Shown here: piece by piece, positions 32,694-40,663 of the stretch
Numbering within the stretch: position 1 is the stretch's first letter
How the letters are laid out: every line of letters starts with the position of its first letter
From: Tepidimonas alkaliphilus
GTDB taxonomy: Bacteria; Pseudomonadota; Gammaproteobacteria; Burkholderiales; Burkholderiaceae_C
DNA: 54,685 bases
NCBI RefSeq assembly: GCF_007556595.1
Contig: NZ_VJNB01000013.1
Span: forward strand, 1-54,685
Direction of reading: 5' to 3'
Translations under genes and position numbers: made by a program
The notes under the pieces: generated by a model
What the model saw: the letters and a program-made list of their open reading frames with translations, nothing else
What the model was told of the DNA's origin: nothing
The model's database searches: none

Positions 32694-33671
32694 GTGGCCA
32701 AACGCAACTTCCTGGACTTCGAACAGCCGATCGCCGAACTCGAGGCCAAGATCGAAGAGCTGCGCTACGTGCAGAACGAATCGGCGGTGGACATCTCGGA
32801 AGAAATCGAGCGGCTGAGCCAGAAGAGCCTGCAGCTGACCAAAGAGATTTACGCCAAGCTCACGCCTTGGCAGGTGACCAAGATCGCGCGCCACAGCGAC
32901 CGGCCCTACACGCTGGACTATGTGCGCGAGATCTTCACGCACTGGACCGAGCTGCACGGCGACCGCCACTTCGCCGACGACCCCAGCATCGTGGCAGGCC
33001 TGGCGCGCTTCAACGGTCAGCCGTGCGCGGTGGTGGGCCACCAGAAGGGCCGCGACACCAAGGAGCGCGCGCTGCGCAACTTCGGCATGACCAAGCCGGA
33101 GGGTTACCGCAAGGCGCTGCGCGTGATGAAGCTGGCCGAGAAGTTTCGCCTGCCGGTGTTCACGTTCGTGGACACCCCCGGCGCCTACCCCGGCATCGAC
33201 GCCGAGGAGCGCAACCAGTCCGAGGCCATCGGGCGCAACATCTTCGAGATGGCGCAGCTGGAGGTGCCGATCATCAGCACCATCATCGGCGAGGGCGGCT
33301 CCGGCGGCGCGCTGGCCATCGCTGTGGCCGACCAGGTGCTGATGTTGCAGTATGCGGTTTATTCGGTCATCAGCCCGGAAGGTTGCGCCTCCATTCTGTG
33401 GAAAACCGCCGACAAGGCGCCAGAAGCCGCCGAAGCCTTGGGCATCACCGCGCACCGGCTCAAGGCGCTTGGCCTCGTGGACAAAATTGTCAGCGAGCCG
33501 GTGGGCGGCGCGCATCGCGACCCCAAACAAATGGCGGCGATGCTCAAACGCGCGCTGGCTGAAGCTTTGCGCCAGGTCAGCGATCTGAGCGCTGCCGCCT
33601 TGCTCGAGCGCCGCCATGCCCGGCTGCGGGCCTTCGGACGCTTCACCGACACCAAGGCCGCCGGCGCCTGA
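32694..33671 (+). CDS. accA: Acetyl-CoA carboxylase carboxyltransferase subunit alpha
   Basis: AccA pairs with AccD to transfer CO2 from carboxybiotin to acetyl-CoA, the first committed step of fatty acid synthesis. The protein has 325 residues. The N-terminal helical start reads [18 protein letters not shown]. The crotonase-fold core shows [41 protein letters not shown] and the oxyanion-hole [19 protein letters not shown] start at 32694 is preceded by a GGAG Shine-Dalgarno about 10 bases upstream. Its 3' end overlaps tilS by 56 nt in another frame. Confidence 0.96.
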   Translation: MAKRNFLDFEQPIAELEAKIEELRYVQNESAVDISEEIERLSQKSLQLTKEIYAKLTPWQVTKIARHSDRPYTLDYVREIFTHWTELHGDRHFADDPSIVAGLARFNGQPCAVVGHQKGRDTKERALRNFGMTKPEGYRKALRVMKLAEKFRLPVFTFVDTPGAYPGIDAEERNQSEAIGRNIFEMAQLEVPIISTIIGEGGSGGALAIAVADQVLMLQYAVYSVISPEGCASILWKTADKAPEAAEALGITAHRLKALGLVDKIVSEPVGGAHRDPKQMAAMLKRALAEALRQVSDLSAAALLERRHARLRAFGRFTDTKAAGA

Positions 33672-34704
33672 GGCCGCGCGCGCGGCGCTGGCCGCCTGGG
33701 CGCGCCGCCACGCCGACCTTGACCGCGCCGAGGCGCCGCTGCTGGTGGCCTTCAGCGGCGGGGCTGACTCCACCGCGCTGCTGCTGGCCGCCTCGGAGCG
33801 CTGGGGCGCGCGCGTGCGCGCGCTGCACGTGCACCATGGTCTGCAGCAGGCGGCGCAGGCGTTCGCGGCGCATGCGCAGCGCGTCGCGGCGCAGTGGGGG
33901 GTCTTGTTGGAGGTGCGGCGCGTCCAGGTGGGGTTGGCCCCGCGGCGCAGCCCGGAGGAGGCCGCGCGCCAGGCGCGCTACGCGGCGCTTGCGCAGGCTG
34001 CGCGGCGGCAGGGCGCCGCCGCGGTGCTGCTGGCGCACCATGCGCTGGACCAGATCGAGACGGTGCTGCTGGCGCTGACGCGCGGCGCCGGCCTGCCGGG
34101 GCTGGCGGCCATGCCCGAGCGAGCCGAGCGCGACGGCGTGACGTGGGCGCGCCCGTTGCTGGAGGCCGACGGGCGTGCGCTGCGCGCGCAACTGGCCGCC
34201 GCCGGCGTGCCATGGATCGATGACCCCACCAATGCCGATCCGCAGCGCACCCGCAACCGCCTGCGGCTGCAGGTGCTGCCGGCGCTGCTGGAGGCGTTTC
34301 CGCAGGCGCCGAAGACCTTTGCACGCAGTGCGCGCCATGCTGCCAGCGCGCAGGGGCTGCTGGAGGCGCTGGCGGCGCAGGATCTGGTGCGGCTGGGCGA
34401 GCCGCCGCGCCTAAACGCGCTGCGCGCGTTGCCGCCGCCGCGACGGCTCAACGCGCTGCGGCTGTGGCTGCGCCAGCGCTATGGCGCGCAGGCCAGCGAC
34501 GCCCAGTGGCAGGCGCTGGATGCGCAGATCGAGGCGGCGCGCACGCGCGGCCAGCGCATCGAGCTGCGCCTGGGGCCGGGGCGCGTGTGCCGGGCCGGCG
34601 ACGAGCTGATCTGGACGCCGCTGGTTAGCGCCGCCACCACCACAACAGCAGCGACAGCAACACCGACACCACCAGGCTCGTGCCCAGCGGGAAGTAAAAG
34701 CTAA
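33616..34704 (+). CDS. tilS: tRNA(Ile)-lysidine synthase
   Basis: TilS forms lysidine at C34 of the AUA-reading tRNA-Ile, making it read AUA instead of AUG. The PP-loop ATPase motif SGGADS is at 47-52, followed by [36 protein letters not shown] and WIDDPTNAD. The protein has 362 residues, but the last 25 or so (Thr/Ala/Pro-rich, from VSAATTTT) are only the antisense reading of the DUF2905 gene. The natural end probably lay near ELIWTPL, so the stop may have been lost. The only plausible start is the ATG inside the accA end. Confidence 0.9.
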   Translation: MPGCGPSDASPTPRPPAPEAARAALAAWARRHADLDRAEAPLLVAFSGGADSTALLLAASERWGARVRALHVHHGLQQAAQAFAAHAQRVAAQWGVLLEVRRVQVGLAPRRSPEEAARQARYAALAQAARRQGAAAVLLAHHALDQIETVLLALTRGAGLPGLAAMPERAERDGVTWARPLLEADGRALRAQLAAAGVPWIDDPTNADPQRTRNRLRLQVLPALLEAFPQAPKTFARSARHAASAQGLLEALAAQDLVRLGEPPRLNALRALPPPRRLNALRLWLRQRYGAQASDAQWQALDAQIEAARTRGQRIELRLGPGRVCRAGDELIWTPLVSAATTTTAATATPTPPGSCPAGSKS

Positions 34705-34825
34705 AGCCCTCGCGCTCGATGGCGATGTCACCCGGCAGCCGACCCCACGGCAGGCGCGACAGCCACGGCCACAGCAGGCCCGCCAGCACCAGCGCGACCC
34801 CAAGCGTGATCAAGAAGCGTTGCAT
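34625..34825 (-). CDS. Small two-helix membrane protein, DUF2905
   Basis: This 66-residue protein has two membrane helices: ITLGVALVLAGLLWPWL and [20 protein letters not shown]. Between them is the conserved loop [21 protein letters not shown], the hallmark of DUF2905. It is an inner-membrane protein of unknown role. It lies convergent to tilS and its 3' 80 bp overlap the tilS tail. Confidence 0.88.
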   Translation of the reverse strand: MQRFLITLGVALVLAGLLWPWLSRLPWGRLPGDIAIEREGFSFYFPLGTSLVVSVLLSLLLWWWRR

Positions 34826-34832
34826 GGCCTTC

Positions 34833-34838
34833 TATAAT
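34833..34838 (+). promoter_or_regulatory. -10 consensus TATAAT upstream of lysC
   Basis: A perfect TATAAT sits 51 bp before the lysC start codon, between lysC and the divergent DUF2905 gene. A good -35 at 16-18 bp spacing is not obvious, so it may need an activator or an extended -10 contact. Confidence 0.5.
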
Positions 34839-34888
34839 CGCACGGTTTACCCGCTGCAGTGCGGGCCGCTATTTTTTTTGATGCTTCC

Positions 34889-36172
34889 ATGGCACTGATT
34901 GTTCATAAATACGGCGGCACCTCGATGGGCTCCACCGAGCGCATCCGCAACGTCGCCAAGCGCGTGGCCAAATGGGTGCGCGCCGGCCACCAGCTGGTGG
35001 TGGTGCCCAGCGCGATGAGCGGCGAGACCAACCGCCTGCTGGCGCTGGCCAAGGAGGTGGCGCCGGAGAAGCCCGCCACGGCCTATTACCGCGAGCTCGA
35101 CCAGCTGGCCGCCACCGGCGAGCAGGTCTCGGTGGGCCTGCTGGCCATCGCGCTGCAGGCCGAGGGGCTGGATGCGGTCTCGTACTGCGGCTGGCAGGTG
35201 CCGATCCGCACCAACAGCGCCTACACCAAGGCGCGCATCGAATCGATTGACGACGCGCGCATCCGCGCCGACCTGGCTGCCGGCAAAGTGGTCATCATCA
35301 CCGGCTTCCAGGGCGTGGACGCCGGCGGCAACGTGACGACGCTGGGCCGCGGCGGCTCCGACACCTCGGCGGTGGCGGTGGCCGCGGCGATCAAGGCCGA
35401 CGAGTGCCTGATCTACACCGACGTCGACGGCGTTTACACCACCGACCCGCGCGTCGTGCCGGAGGCGCGCCGCCTGAAGCGCATCAGCTTCGAAGAAATG
35501 CTGGAGATGGCCAGCATGGGCAGCAAGGTGCTGCAGATCCGCTCGGTGGAGTTCGCCGGCAAGTACCGCGTGCCGATCCGCGTGCTGTCCAGTTTCACGC
35601 CCTGGGACATCCCCATTGAGGAGGAAGCCCGCAGCGGCACCCTGATCACCTTCGAGGAAGACGCATCCATGGAACAAGCCGTCGTCTCCGGCATCGCCTT
35701 CAACCGTGACGAAGCCAAGGTCTCCGTGCTCGGCGTGCCCGACCGGCCCGGCATCGCCGCCCAGATCCTCGGCGCGGTGGCCGACGCCAACGTCGACGTC
35801 GACGTCATCATCCAGAACGTCGGCAAGGACGGCCGCACCGACTTCAGCTTCACCGTGCACCGCAACGACCTCAACCGCGCACTGGACGTGCTGCGCACGC
35901 AGGTGGTGCCCGCGCTGGGCGCCAGCGACGTGGTGGGGGATGCGCGCATCTGCAAGGTCAGCGTCGTCGGCATCGGCATGCGCAGCCACGTCGGCGTGGC
36001 CAGCCGCATGTTCCGGTGCCTCGCCGCCGAAGGCATCAACATCCAGATGATCTCGACCTCCGAGATCAAGATCTCGGTGGTCATCGACGAGAAGTATATG
36101 GAACTGGCCGTGCGCGCGCTGCACCGTGAGTTTGAGCTCGACCAGCCGGAAGATCAACTGCAGGGCGCTTAA
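34889..36172 (+). CDS. lysC: Aspartate kinase
   Basis: This enzyme phosphorylates aspartate, the first step to lysine, threonine, methionine and diaminopimelate. The protein has 427 residues. The amino-acid kinase domain begins VHKYGGTSMGSTERI and includes GGSDTSAVAVAAAIKADECLIYTDVDGVYTTDPR. Two ACT domains follow (VSVLGVPDRPGIAAQIL and KVSVVGIGMRSHVGVASRMF), which bind lysine and threonine for feedback control. The length and layout are those of the C. glutamicum/B. subtilis alpha/beta type, in which a second in-frame start makes the regulatory beta subunit. A matching ATG at 35669 has GAGGAAG 8 nt upstream. Confidence 0.95.
   Translation: MALIVHKYGGTSMGSTERIRNVAKRVAKWVRAGHQLVVVPSAMSGETNRLLALAKEVAPEKPATAYYRELDQLAATGEQVSVGLLAIALQAEGLDAVSYCGWQVPIRTNSAYTKARIESIDDARIRADLAAGKVVIITGFQGVDAGGNVTTLGRGGSDTSAVAVAAAIKADECLIYTDVDGVYTTDPRVVPEARRLKRISFEEMLEMASMGSKVLQIRSVEFAGKYRVPIRVLSSFTPWDIPIEEEARSGTLITFEEDASMEQAVVSGIAFNRDEAKVSVLGVPDRPGIAAQILGAVADANVDVDVIIQNVGKDGRTDFSFTVHRNDLNRALDVLRTQVVPALGASDVVGDARICKVSVVGIGMRSHVGVASRMFRCLAAEGINIQMISTSEIKISVVIDEKYMELAVRALHREFELDQPEDQLQGA
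35654..35671 (+). promoter_or_regulatory. Internal ribosome-binding site and start inside lysC
   Basis: GAGGAAG (35654-35660) is followed after 8 nt by an in-frame ATG (35669-35671) that begins MEQAVVSGIAFNRDEAK, directly before the ACT domains. Aspartate kinases of the alpha2beta2 kind make a small regulatory subunit from such a start, of about 167 residues here. The arrangement is seen in the sequence; its use is inferred. Confidence 0.5.
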
Positions 36173-36212
36173 AAAGCTCTTCGCACGGTGCCCAAGCCGG
36201 GCGATCTTAGGG

Positions 36213-36218
36213 TATGAT
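36213..36218 (+). promoter_or_regulatory. -10-like TATGAT upstream of tRNA-Ser
   Basis: TATGAT lies 18 bp upstream of the mature tRNA 5' end, within the 64-bp gap after lysC. The position fits a tRNA promoter; a clear -35 is not seen. Confidence 0.45.
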
Positions 36219-36236
36219 GCAGACCTGATTTTTCCC

Positions 36237-36330
36237 GGAGTGATGACCGAGAGGCCGAAGGTGCTCCCCTGCTAAGGGAGTATACGGGCTAAAACCCGTA
36301 TCGAGGGTTCGAATCCCTCTCACTCCGCCA
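36237..36330 (+). tRNA. tRNA-Ser (anticodon GCU)
   Basis: The 94-nt gene folds as a class II tRNA. The acceptor stem GGAGTGA pairs with TCACTCC, and G73 is the serine discriminator. The anticodon stem CTCCC/GGGAG encloses CTGCTAA with anticodon GCT. A long variable arm (ACGGG/CCCGT) is followed by the T-arm GAGGG/CCCTC with loop TTCGAAT. CCA is encoded (36328-36330). It reads AGC/AGU codons. Its 3' end marks the left border of the accessory region, a common integration target. Confidence 0.97.
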
Positions 36331-36370
36331 CGGATGTCTTGTAAGTTGTTGATTTGACTAGAGTTTTTCG

Positions 36371-36418
36371 GCAAACGCAAAAGTTGTTATCACCCCAGTT
36401 ATCACCCCGCGCGTTTGC
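36371..36418. repeat. Tandem GTTATCACCCC repeats inside an inverted repeat, next to tRNA-Ser
   Basis: Two copies of GTTATCACCCC (36386-36396 and 36398-36408) lie head to tail, one base apart. They are flanked by the inverted pair GCAAACGC (36371-36378) and GCGTTTGC (36411-36418). The block starts 41 bp beyond the tRNA CCA end, where arm-type integrase binding sites or an excisionase site would be expected. It is non-coding as far as can be seen. Confidence 0.55.
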
Positions 36419-36485
36419 TGGAAAGCTCTCCTGGCCCCCTCTGAAGCCCTGTCAGGCCATCTCGTTGGCTGGCCCCGAGGGCCCC

Positions 36486-37250
36486 TCATGCGTCGTTTCC
36501 TCGCTTCGTCTCCAGCCCGCTGAACTGCGGGCAGCGATGGGGCTGCAGCACGAACCGCTCGGCCAGCGGCAGGCGCTGCGCCACGCAATGCCAGCGGCTG
36601 GCCGTGCCGGCGCGCAGATGGGCGCAGGCAAGGCACAGGCGGGTGTTGCCCAGACGATCGCTCCAATGCGCCACATCAGCTGCGCAGTCGGCCTGCTGCG
36701 GGTCAAGCCCGAACTCGACCGCGCGCGCGTGCAAGGCGGCCATGCGCTCAATCTCGGCATCGCTGGCGGGTGTCCAGGCGCGGCGCTCGCGCTCAAACGG
36801 ATAGCGCGGCGGCTCGGGCGAAGCCTGCGGCTGGCGCGCGGGCTTGCTGGTCGCGGGACTGGGCTGGGCGGTGTAAGCCGCCCACAGCCGCGCACCTTGC
36901 GGACAGCGGCTGCCGTAGCCCCGGCCAGCGGATGAGCAAACGGAGCAAGCCCAGTGATGGCGTTGGTAGGCGGCATCGGCCTCGCGCCAGGCGTTGCCGC
37001 AAGGCGTTCCTGGATCGGCAGCCTGCCCGGCAGGGTCTGGCGCAACCGAAGGGCCCTCAGCATGGAGGGGATCGTCAGCCGCTTGCGCCCCCTGCCCCAG
37101 CAGCGCCAGCAGCTCGTCGCGGTGCTCGCGCAGCAGCGGCGTGAACTCCCGCACGGCCTCGGCGGGGCCAGCCACGCGCAAGCGGCCAGCCTCGGCGGCC
37201 AGCGTGATGCCGGCAGCCGCGCAGCGGGTCAGCAGTTCGCGCGGCGTCAT
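36486..37250 (-). CDS. Island protein with a TubC-like N-terminal domain
   Basis: This 254-residue protein of unknown function begins MTPRELLTRCAAAGITLA and EAGRLRVAGPAEAVREFTPL. That is the pattern of the TubC N-terminal docking-like domain, found in many mobile-element proteins. A central Pro/Ala/Gln-rich region follows. The C-terminal half has cysteine pairs (CSVCSSAGRGYGSRC; CLACAHLRAGTASRWHC) suggesting zinc binding. Its start overlaps the stop of the RepA-like gene (ATGA), so it belongs to the AlpA-primase-ATPase-TubC operon, of which it is the last gene. Confidence 0.72.
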   Translation of the reverse strand: MTPRELLTRCAAAGITLAAEAGRLRVAGPAEAVREFTPLLREHRDELLALLGQGAQAADDPLHAEGPSVAPDPAGQAADPGTPCGNAWREADAAYQRHHWACSVCSSAGRGYGSRCPQGARLWAAYTAQPSPATSKPARQPQASPEPPRYPFERERRAWTPASDAEIERMAALHARAVEFGLDPQQADCAADVAHWSDRLGNTRLCLACAHLRAGTASRWHCVAQRLPLAERFVLQPHRCPQFSGLETKRGNDA

Positions 37251-38590
37251 AGCTCGATCTCCAGCCAGTCGCTGCCGGTCTGCCGGGCGCTTTCGGCAGG
37301 CGCAGCGGGTAGCGGGCTTGCGTCGAGTGCGTGCGTTGAATCCCCCGTACCCCCTATAGCGCCATTCGACGCATTCGACGCGTCGATTGGCGCGTCGAAG
37401 GAAGGGGTTGCGTCGAATGCGGGATTCGACGAGTTCGACGAATTCGACGCAGCAGGCAACAACACCTCGCGCCGGTTACGCGATGGGGTGGTGATCACGC
37501 GCGTGACCACCTTGCCGCTTGCCAGCAGCCGATCCAGCGCGGCCTCCACCTCCGCGCGCTTGTGCAGCCCGTCCAGCAGTGCGTGCAGCACCTTGCCCGC
37601 CGGGTGCGCGCCCACTCGCGCAGCACGGATCGGCTGCCCGCGCGCCGCAGCCTGCCGGATCGCGTCCAGGACGTTGACGTCAGCGGGCACCGGTGCAGTG
37701 GGCAAGCGGGGCGCATCCGGCAGCGGCACCCCGTGATCGTTGACACGTAGCACCAGCGGCGGCGGCAGGCGTCCGAAGTTCAGCTTTTCCACGCCCAGCG
37801 TCAGCACATCGCCGTCGCGCGTCAGGCTCAGCCGCGCGCGGGCCGAGTTGTGCCAGGCGGTCGAGCCCGAGTAGCTCTCGCGCCCGGTCTTGCGCGCGTC
37901 CTTCGGCGTGTGCGCCAGCAACAGCACCGCGCCATCGCCCTTGACCAGCTCGCGGCGCAGCAGTTGCATGAAAGCCCGCACGTGGCGGCGCGCGTTCTCG
38001 TCTGCCGCAAAGGTGTCGCTAGCGTTGTCAACCACCACCAGCGCGCCGTCCGGGATGCGCTGGCGCAGCGCTGCCACGGCAGCCGCGGGCTCCAGGGTGG
38101 TGACCCCGTCGCGGCGCACCTCCTCAGCCAGCGCCCCGGCCTCGACGCAGTCCAGGATGCGCAGCCGCTGCGCCAGCAGCGCAGGGTCGAAGCCGTAGGC
38201 GTCGCAAATCGCACGTAGGCGGTGCAGCAGCACCTCGCGGCCATCCTCGAAGCTCGCGAACACGGCGGGACGCGGGCGCGGCACGCGCAGGTGCGCCAGA
38301 TCGCGGCCCAGCGCCACGTGGCACGCCAGCACCAGCGCCAGGAAGCTTTTGCCGCAGCCGCCATGCGCCCCCAGCAGCGTGACCTGCCCGCAAGGGATCG
38401 CCCCCTCGACCACGAACGGCGGCGCGGCCACGGGCTGCCGCGCGGCCAGCGGGTCAACCTCGACGATCACGGGCAGCCCTTCGACGGCTTCGCCTTCCAG
38501 CGGCGGCAACAGGGGCTGCAGGTCAACGAAGCGCTCGGCAAACAACCTCAGCACCGCGACCTCAGCAGCGGCAAGGTCAGGCGCACCCAT
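37247..38590 (-). CDS. RepA-like AAA ATPase (replicative helicase type)
   Basis: This 447-residue protein has a RecA-fold NTPase core of the AAA_25/RepA kind. Walker A is GAHGGCGKSF (74-83). VFASFEDGREVLLHRL and the Walker B GALVVVDNASDTF follow, then VLLLAHTPKDA and SGSTAWHNSARARLSL. Relatives are hexameric helicases such as RSF1010 RepA. The C-terminal part resembles a winged-helix region (KVLHALLDGLHKRAEVEAALDRLL) and ends in a low-complexity Asn/Ser/Asp/Ala tail. The ATG at 38590 is chosen because it overlaps the primase stop by 14 nt; a longer reading to 38734 runs inside the primase. Confidence 0.82.
   Translation of the reverse strand: MGAPDLAAAEVAVLRLFAERFVDLQPLLPPLEGEAVEGLPVIVEVDPLAARQPVAAPPFVVEGAIPCGQVTLLGAHGGCGKSFLALVLACHVALGRDLAHLRVPRPRPAVFASFEDGREVLLHRLRAICDAYGFDPALLAQRLRILDCVEAGALAEEVRRDGVTTLEPAAAVAALRQRIPDGALVVVDNASDTFAADENARRHVRAFMQLLRRELVKGDGAVLLLAHTPKDARKTGRESYSGSTAWHNSARARLSLTRDGDVLTLGVEKLNFGRLPPPLVLRVNDHGVPLPDAPRLPTAPVPADVNVLDAIRQAAARGQPIRAARVGAHPAGKVLHALLDGLHKRAEVEAALDRLLASGKVVTRVITTPSRNRREVLLPAASNSSNSSNPAFDATPSFDAPIDASNASNGAIGGTGDSTHALDASPLPAAPAESARQTGSDWLEIEL
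37364..37449. repeat. Cluster of TTCGACG repeats in the ATPase tail
   Basis: Within 86 bp there are five TTCGACG copies in one orientation and two as CGTCGAA, mostly 9-10 bp apart. They code for the NSSNSSN and FDA/SNASN part of the RepA-like tail. They may be simple coding repeats or iteron-like protein-binding sites overlapping the gene. Confidence 0.6.
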
Positions 38591-39431
38591 GGCTTGCCCC
38601 CTTGCGCGCCACATCGGCCACGTCGCCCGCATCGGCGCTTGGCAGCACCACGCGCACATGCACCCCAGCCGCGCGCCAGCGCGCCGCGCAGCGCGCCGCA
38701 GCCTGCAGCCCCGCGCCGTCGGGGTCCGCCGCAATCGTCAGGCGCTTGACGCCAGGCAGCGGTGCCAGCGCAGCCAGATTGCCCGCATCGATCGCCGCCC
38801 AGGCTGGCACAGCAGCCCAAGCCGCAGCCAAGGCGGTCTCGATGCCTTCGGCCAGCGTCAGCGCTTCGGGCGCAGGCTCAGGCCACAGCCGGATCACTCC
38901 GCCTTTTTTGGCGTGTCCGCCCAGCAGCAGGCGCGGCGGGTCGGCTTCAGAGGCCTTCGTGCCATCGGCGCGCACCCAGGTTCGATGCAACGTCAACGGC
39001 TCGCCGCTGCTCAGGTCGGTCACCAGCGCCACGATCGCTGCGCCGCGGTAGCCGGTCACGGGATGGGGCAGGCTGGGGTGGAAGCGCAGGTGACCATCGG
39101 GCGGCGGCAGACGGCAGCCGCGCGCGCTCAGGTAGGCTTCGCCGATGGTTCCGCGCAGCGGCTGGCAGGCGTCCCACAGCGCGCGCCCGTGCTCGCTCAG
39201 GCGTTCGTGACGCACGGGCATCGGCGGCGCAGCAGGCGGCGCAGCGCTGCGGCGCGGGATCGCCCCAGCCCAGCCGCAGCGGTGGCACCTCCAGACCGCG
39301 CGGTCGGGCAGCGCCTCAACCGACAAGGCGGTATCGCGGCGCTTTTGGCTGCCACAGTGCGGGCAGCCGAGGCGGTGGCGGCCCAGCGGCAGGCTCAAAA
39401 GCGCTTCAGCTCTGGCATTCCGGGTCAGCAT
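38577..39431 (-). CDS. Zinc-ribbon Toprim primase-like protein
   Basis: This 284-residue protein probably primes replication of the mobile element. The N-terminal zinc ribbon reads CPHCGSQKRRD and WRCHRCGWAG. The middle has SARGCRLPPPDGHLRFHP and TLHRTWVRADGTKAS, typical of phage/plasmid Toprim primases. The Toprim motif Glu lies in LTLAEGIETALAAA, and the Asp pair in LTIAADPDGAGLQAAARCA. A strong GGGAGGG Shine-Dalgarno precedes the ATG at 39431. It is coupled to the downstream ATPase by a 14-nt overlap and lies 21 bp after the AlpA-like gene. Confidence 0.85.
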   Translation of the reverse strand: MLTRNARAEALLSLPLGRHRLGCPHCGSQKRRDTALSVEALPDRAVWRCHRCGWAGAIPRRSAAPPAAPPMPVRHERLSEHGRALWDACQPLRGTIGEAYLSARGCRLPPPDGHLRFHPSLPHPVTGYRGAAIVALVTDLSSGEPLTLHRTWVRADGTKASEADPPRLLLGGHAKKGGVIRLWPEPAPEALTLAEGIETALAAAWAAVPAWAAIDAGNLAALAPLPGVKRLTIAADPDGAGLQAAARCAARWRAAGVHVRVVLPSADAGDVADVARKGASHGCA

Positions 39432-39452
39432 GATCGTGCCCTCCCGGGGGTG

Positions 39453-39719
39453 TCAGCGCGGCAGCCGATCGAGCCACGCCTGCAGGTCGCTTGCGCGCCA
39501 GCGCACGGCGCGCGCGCCCACGCGCAGCGGGCGCGGGGCCTGGCCCGTGCGCACCAGCTCATACCAGGTCGAGCGCGACAGCCGCACCAGCGCCAGCACG
39601 TCGCGCACCGACAGCAGCCGCTCGCCGCTGCACGGCGCTGCGGCATGGGCCACGGGATGGACCTGCGCCGCAGCGCAGGCTTCAAAGCGGGGCTCGCCCC
39701 CATGACGTCGGACGTTCAT
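39453..39719 (-). CDS. AlpA-family helix-turn-helix regulator
   Basis: This 88-residue protein has a C-terminal MerR-like HTH of the AlpA/excisionase type: LLSVRDVLALVRLSRSTWYELV, RTGQAPRPLRVGARAVRWRA and DLQAWLDRLPR. AlpA proteins regulate or promote excision of islands and phages such as CP4-57. The first 30 residues (His/Ala-rich) are not part of the domain, and a shorter start is possible. However, AGGAG lies 8 bases before this ATG. It is the first gene of the replication operon, directly downstream of the 44-bp repeats. Confidence 0.85.
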   Translation of the reverse strand: MNVRRHGGEPRFEACAAAQVHPVAHAAAPCSGERLLSVRDVLALVRLSRSTWYELVRTGQAPRPLRVGARAVRWRASDLQAWLDRLPR

Positions 39720-39781
39720 CGAAAACTCCTCTCAGCGTTCCGGTTGCGAACACGGCGGGCCCAACAGCCCGCCAGCCAACA

Positions 39782-39889
39782 GAGAACCGCTCGCTGCAGC
39801 GCCTGCCAGCGGTCTCTCGCCGATGGAGAAACGCTCGCTGCAGCGCTTGCCAGCAGCCTCACGCCGATGGAGAAACGCTCGCTGCGGAC
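39782..39889. repeat. 44-bp tandem direct repeats (about 2.4 copies)
   Basis: Units begin GAGAA(C/A)CGCTCGCTGCAGCG at 39782, 39826 and 39870, exactly 44 bp apart. The second is about 80-90 percent like the first and the third is cut short. Because 44 is not a multiple of three, they are not protein repeats. They sit 60-170 bp upstream of the AlpA-like gene and could be iterons or operators. Confidence 0.8.
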
Positions 39890-40102
39890 GCCAGCGCAGG
39901 CACCGACGGGCTCATCAGCCGGGGCTCAGGCGGCACGCGCTTCAAGGAGCAGATGGGGCGATGACGCCCTTGCAGGCCAAAGGGGGCGCTTGCCGCGCGA
40001 ACGCCAAGGCAAGGCAGGGCGCACGACGGCGCGGCAGCGCGCCTTCGGCACCCCATCGATAGCTGCACACTATCCTGTAGAACACAGCGATCGATGTGAT
40101 CT

Positions 40103-40663
40103 TGGCGACACTTGGCGACGGTTGCGGCGACAGGGCAGCGGCCACAGAAGCAAAACTCTCGCTTTGACAGACACTTGGGAGCGAACACCAAGTCAAGGCG
40201 TCGCCAGTCGCCAATGAGGCTGGCGACAGTCATTTCTATCGCAAAAACAATCACTTGGGCTTGCTCAGAGGGGGCTTTTGAGGCGCTGTCGCCAATCTGG
40301 ACTTCGACCGTCGCACCGCCGGCGATGGCACCGCTTGCCCCTCTTGCCGCATGGCTGCGCGCCTCTTTCCAAGCGTCCACGTCGGCAGCCAGCGGTTCAG
40401 TGTCGCCTGCGGTCTTGCCAGCAGGCGGCAGGGCGTGACCAGGCGCCGCGACACTCCAAACCGTGCACATTGGCGACACCCCCGTAAAAGACGGGGTTGG
40501 TCGCTTGCAACACGTTGTTTTATATACGGGTTTGGGGTGTCGCCAACCCACCCCGGCGCTGGGCGACAGGCATCCCGAGGGACTTCGCCAAGATGTTGTT
40601 TTTTCGGGTGTTATGGGTTTTGCCGTGCTGGCAACAAGGGCGGGCTGTCGCCATGTGTCGCCA
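40103..40663. repeat. Iteron-like cluster of TGTCGCCA / TGGCGACA
   Basis: Seven exact copies of the 8-mer occur in both orientations: TGGCGACA at 40103, 40221 and 40471, and TGTCGCCA at 40287, 40538, 40646 and 40656. One-mismatch copies lie at about 40113, 40125, 40199, 40206, 40401, 40561 and 40742. A random 8-mer is expected far less than once in 560 bp. The copies are not at a fixed spacing, so this is a binding-site field rather than a tandem repeat. Confidence 0.78.
40470..40546. repeat. 13-bp perfect inverted repeat around a T/A-rich core
   Basis: The arms TTGGCGACACCCC (40470-40482) and GGGGTGTCGCCAA (40534-40546) include two of the 8-mer sites. The 51-bp centre contains a small hairpin (CCCGTAAAAGACGGG) and TTGTTTTATATACGGG, one of the few T/A-rich stretches in this part. 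This is the sort of layout where an origin melts. Confidence 0.75.

Noticed and set aside
34859-34888. Earlier lysC start (GTG at 34859)
   Set aside because: It would add ten residues (MRAAIFFDAS) not found in aspartate kinases; the ATG at 34889 begins the conserved MALIVHKYGG.
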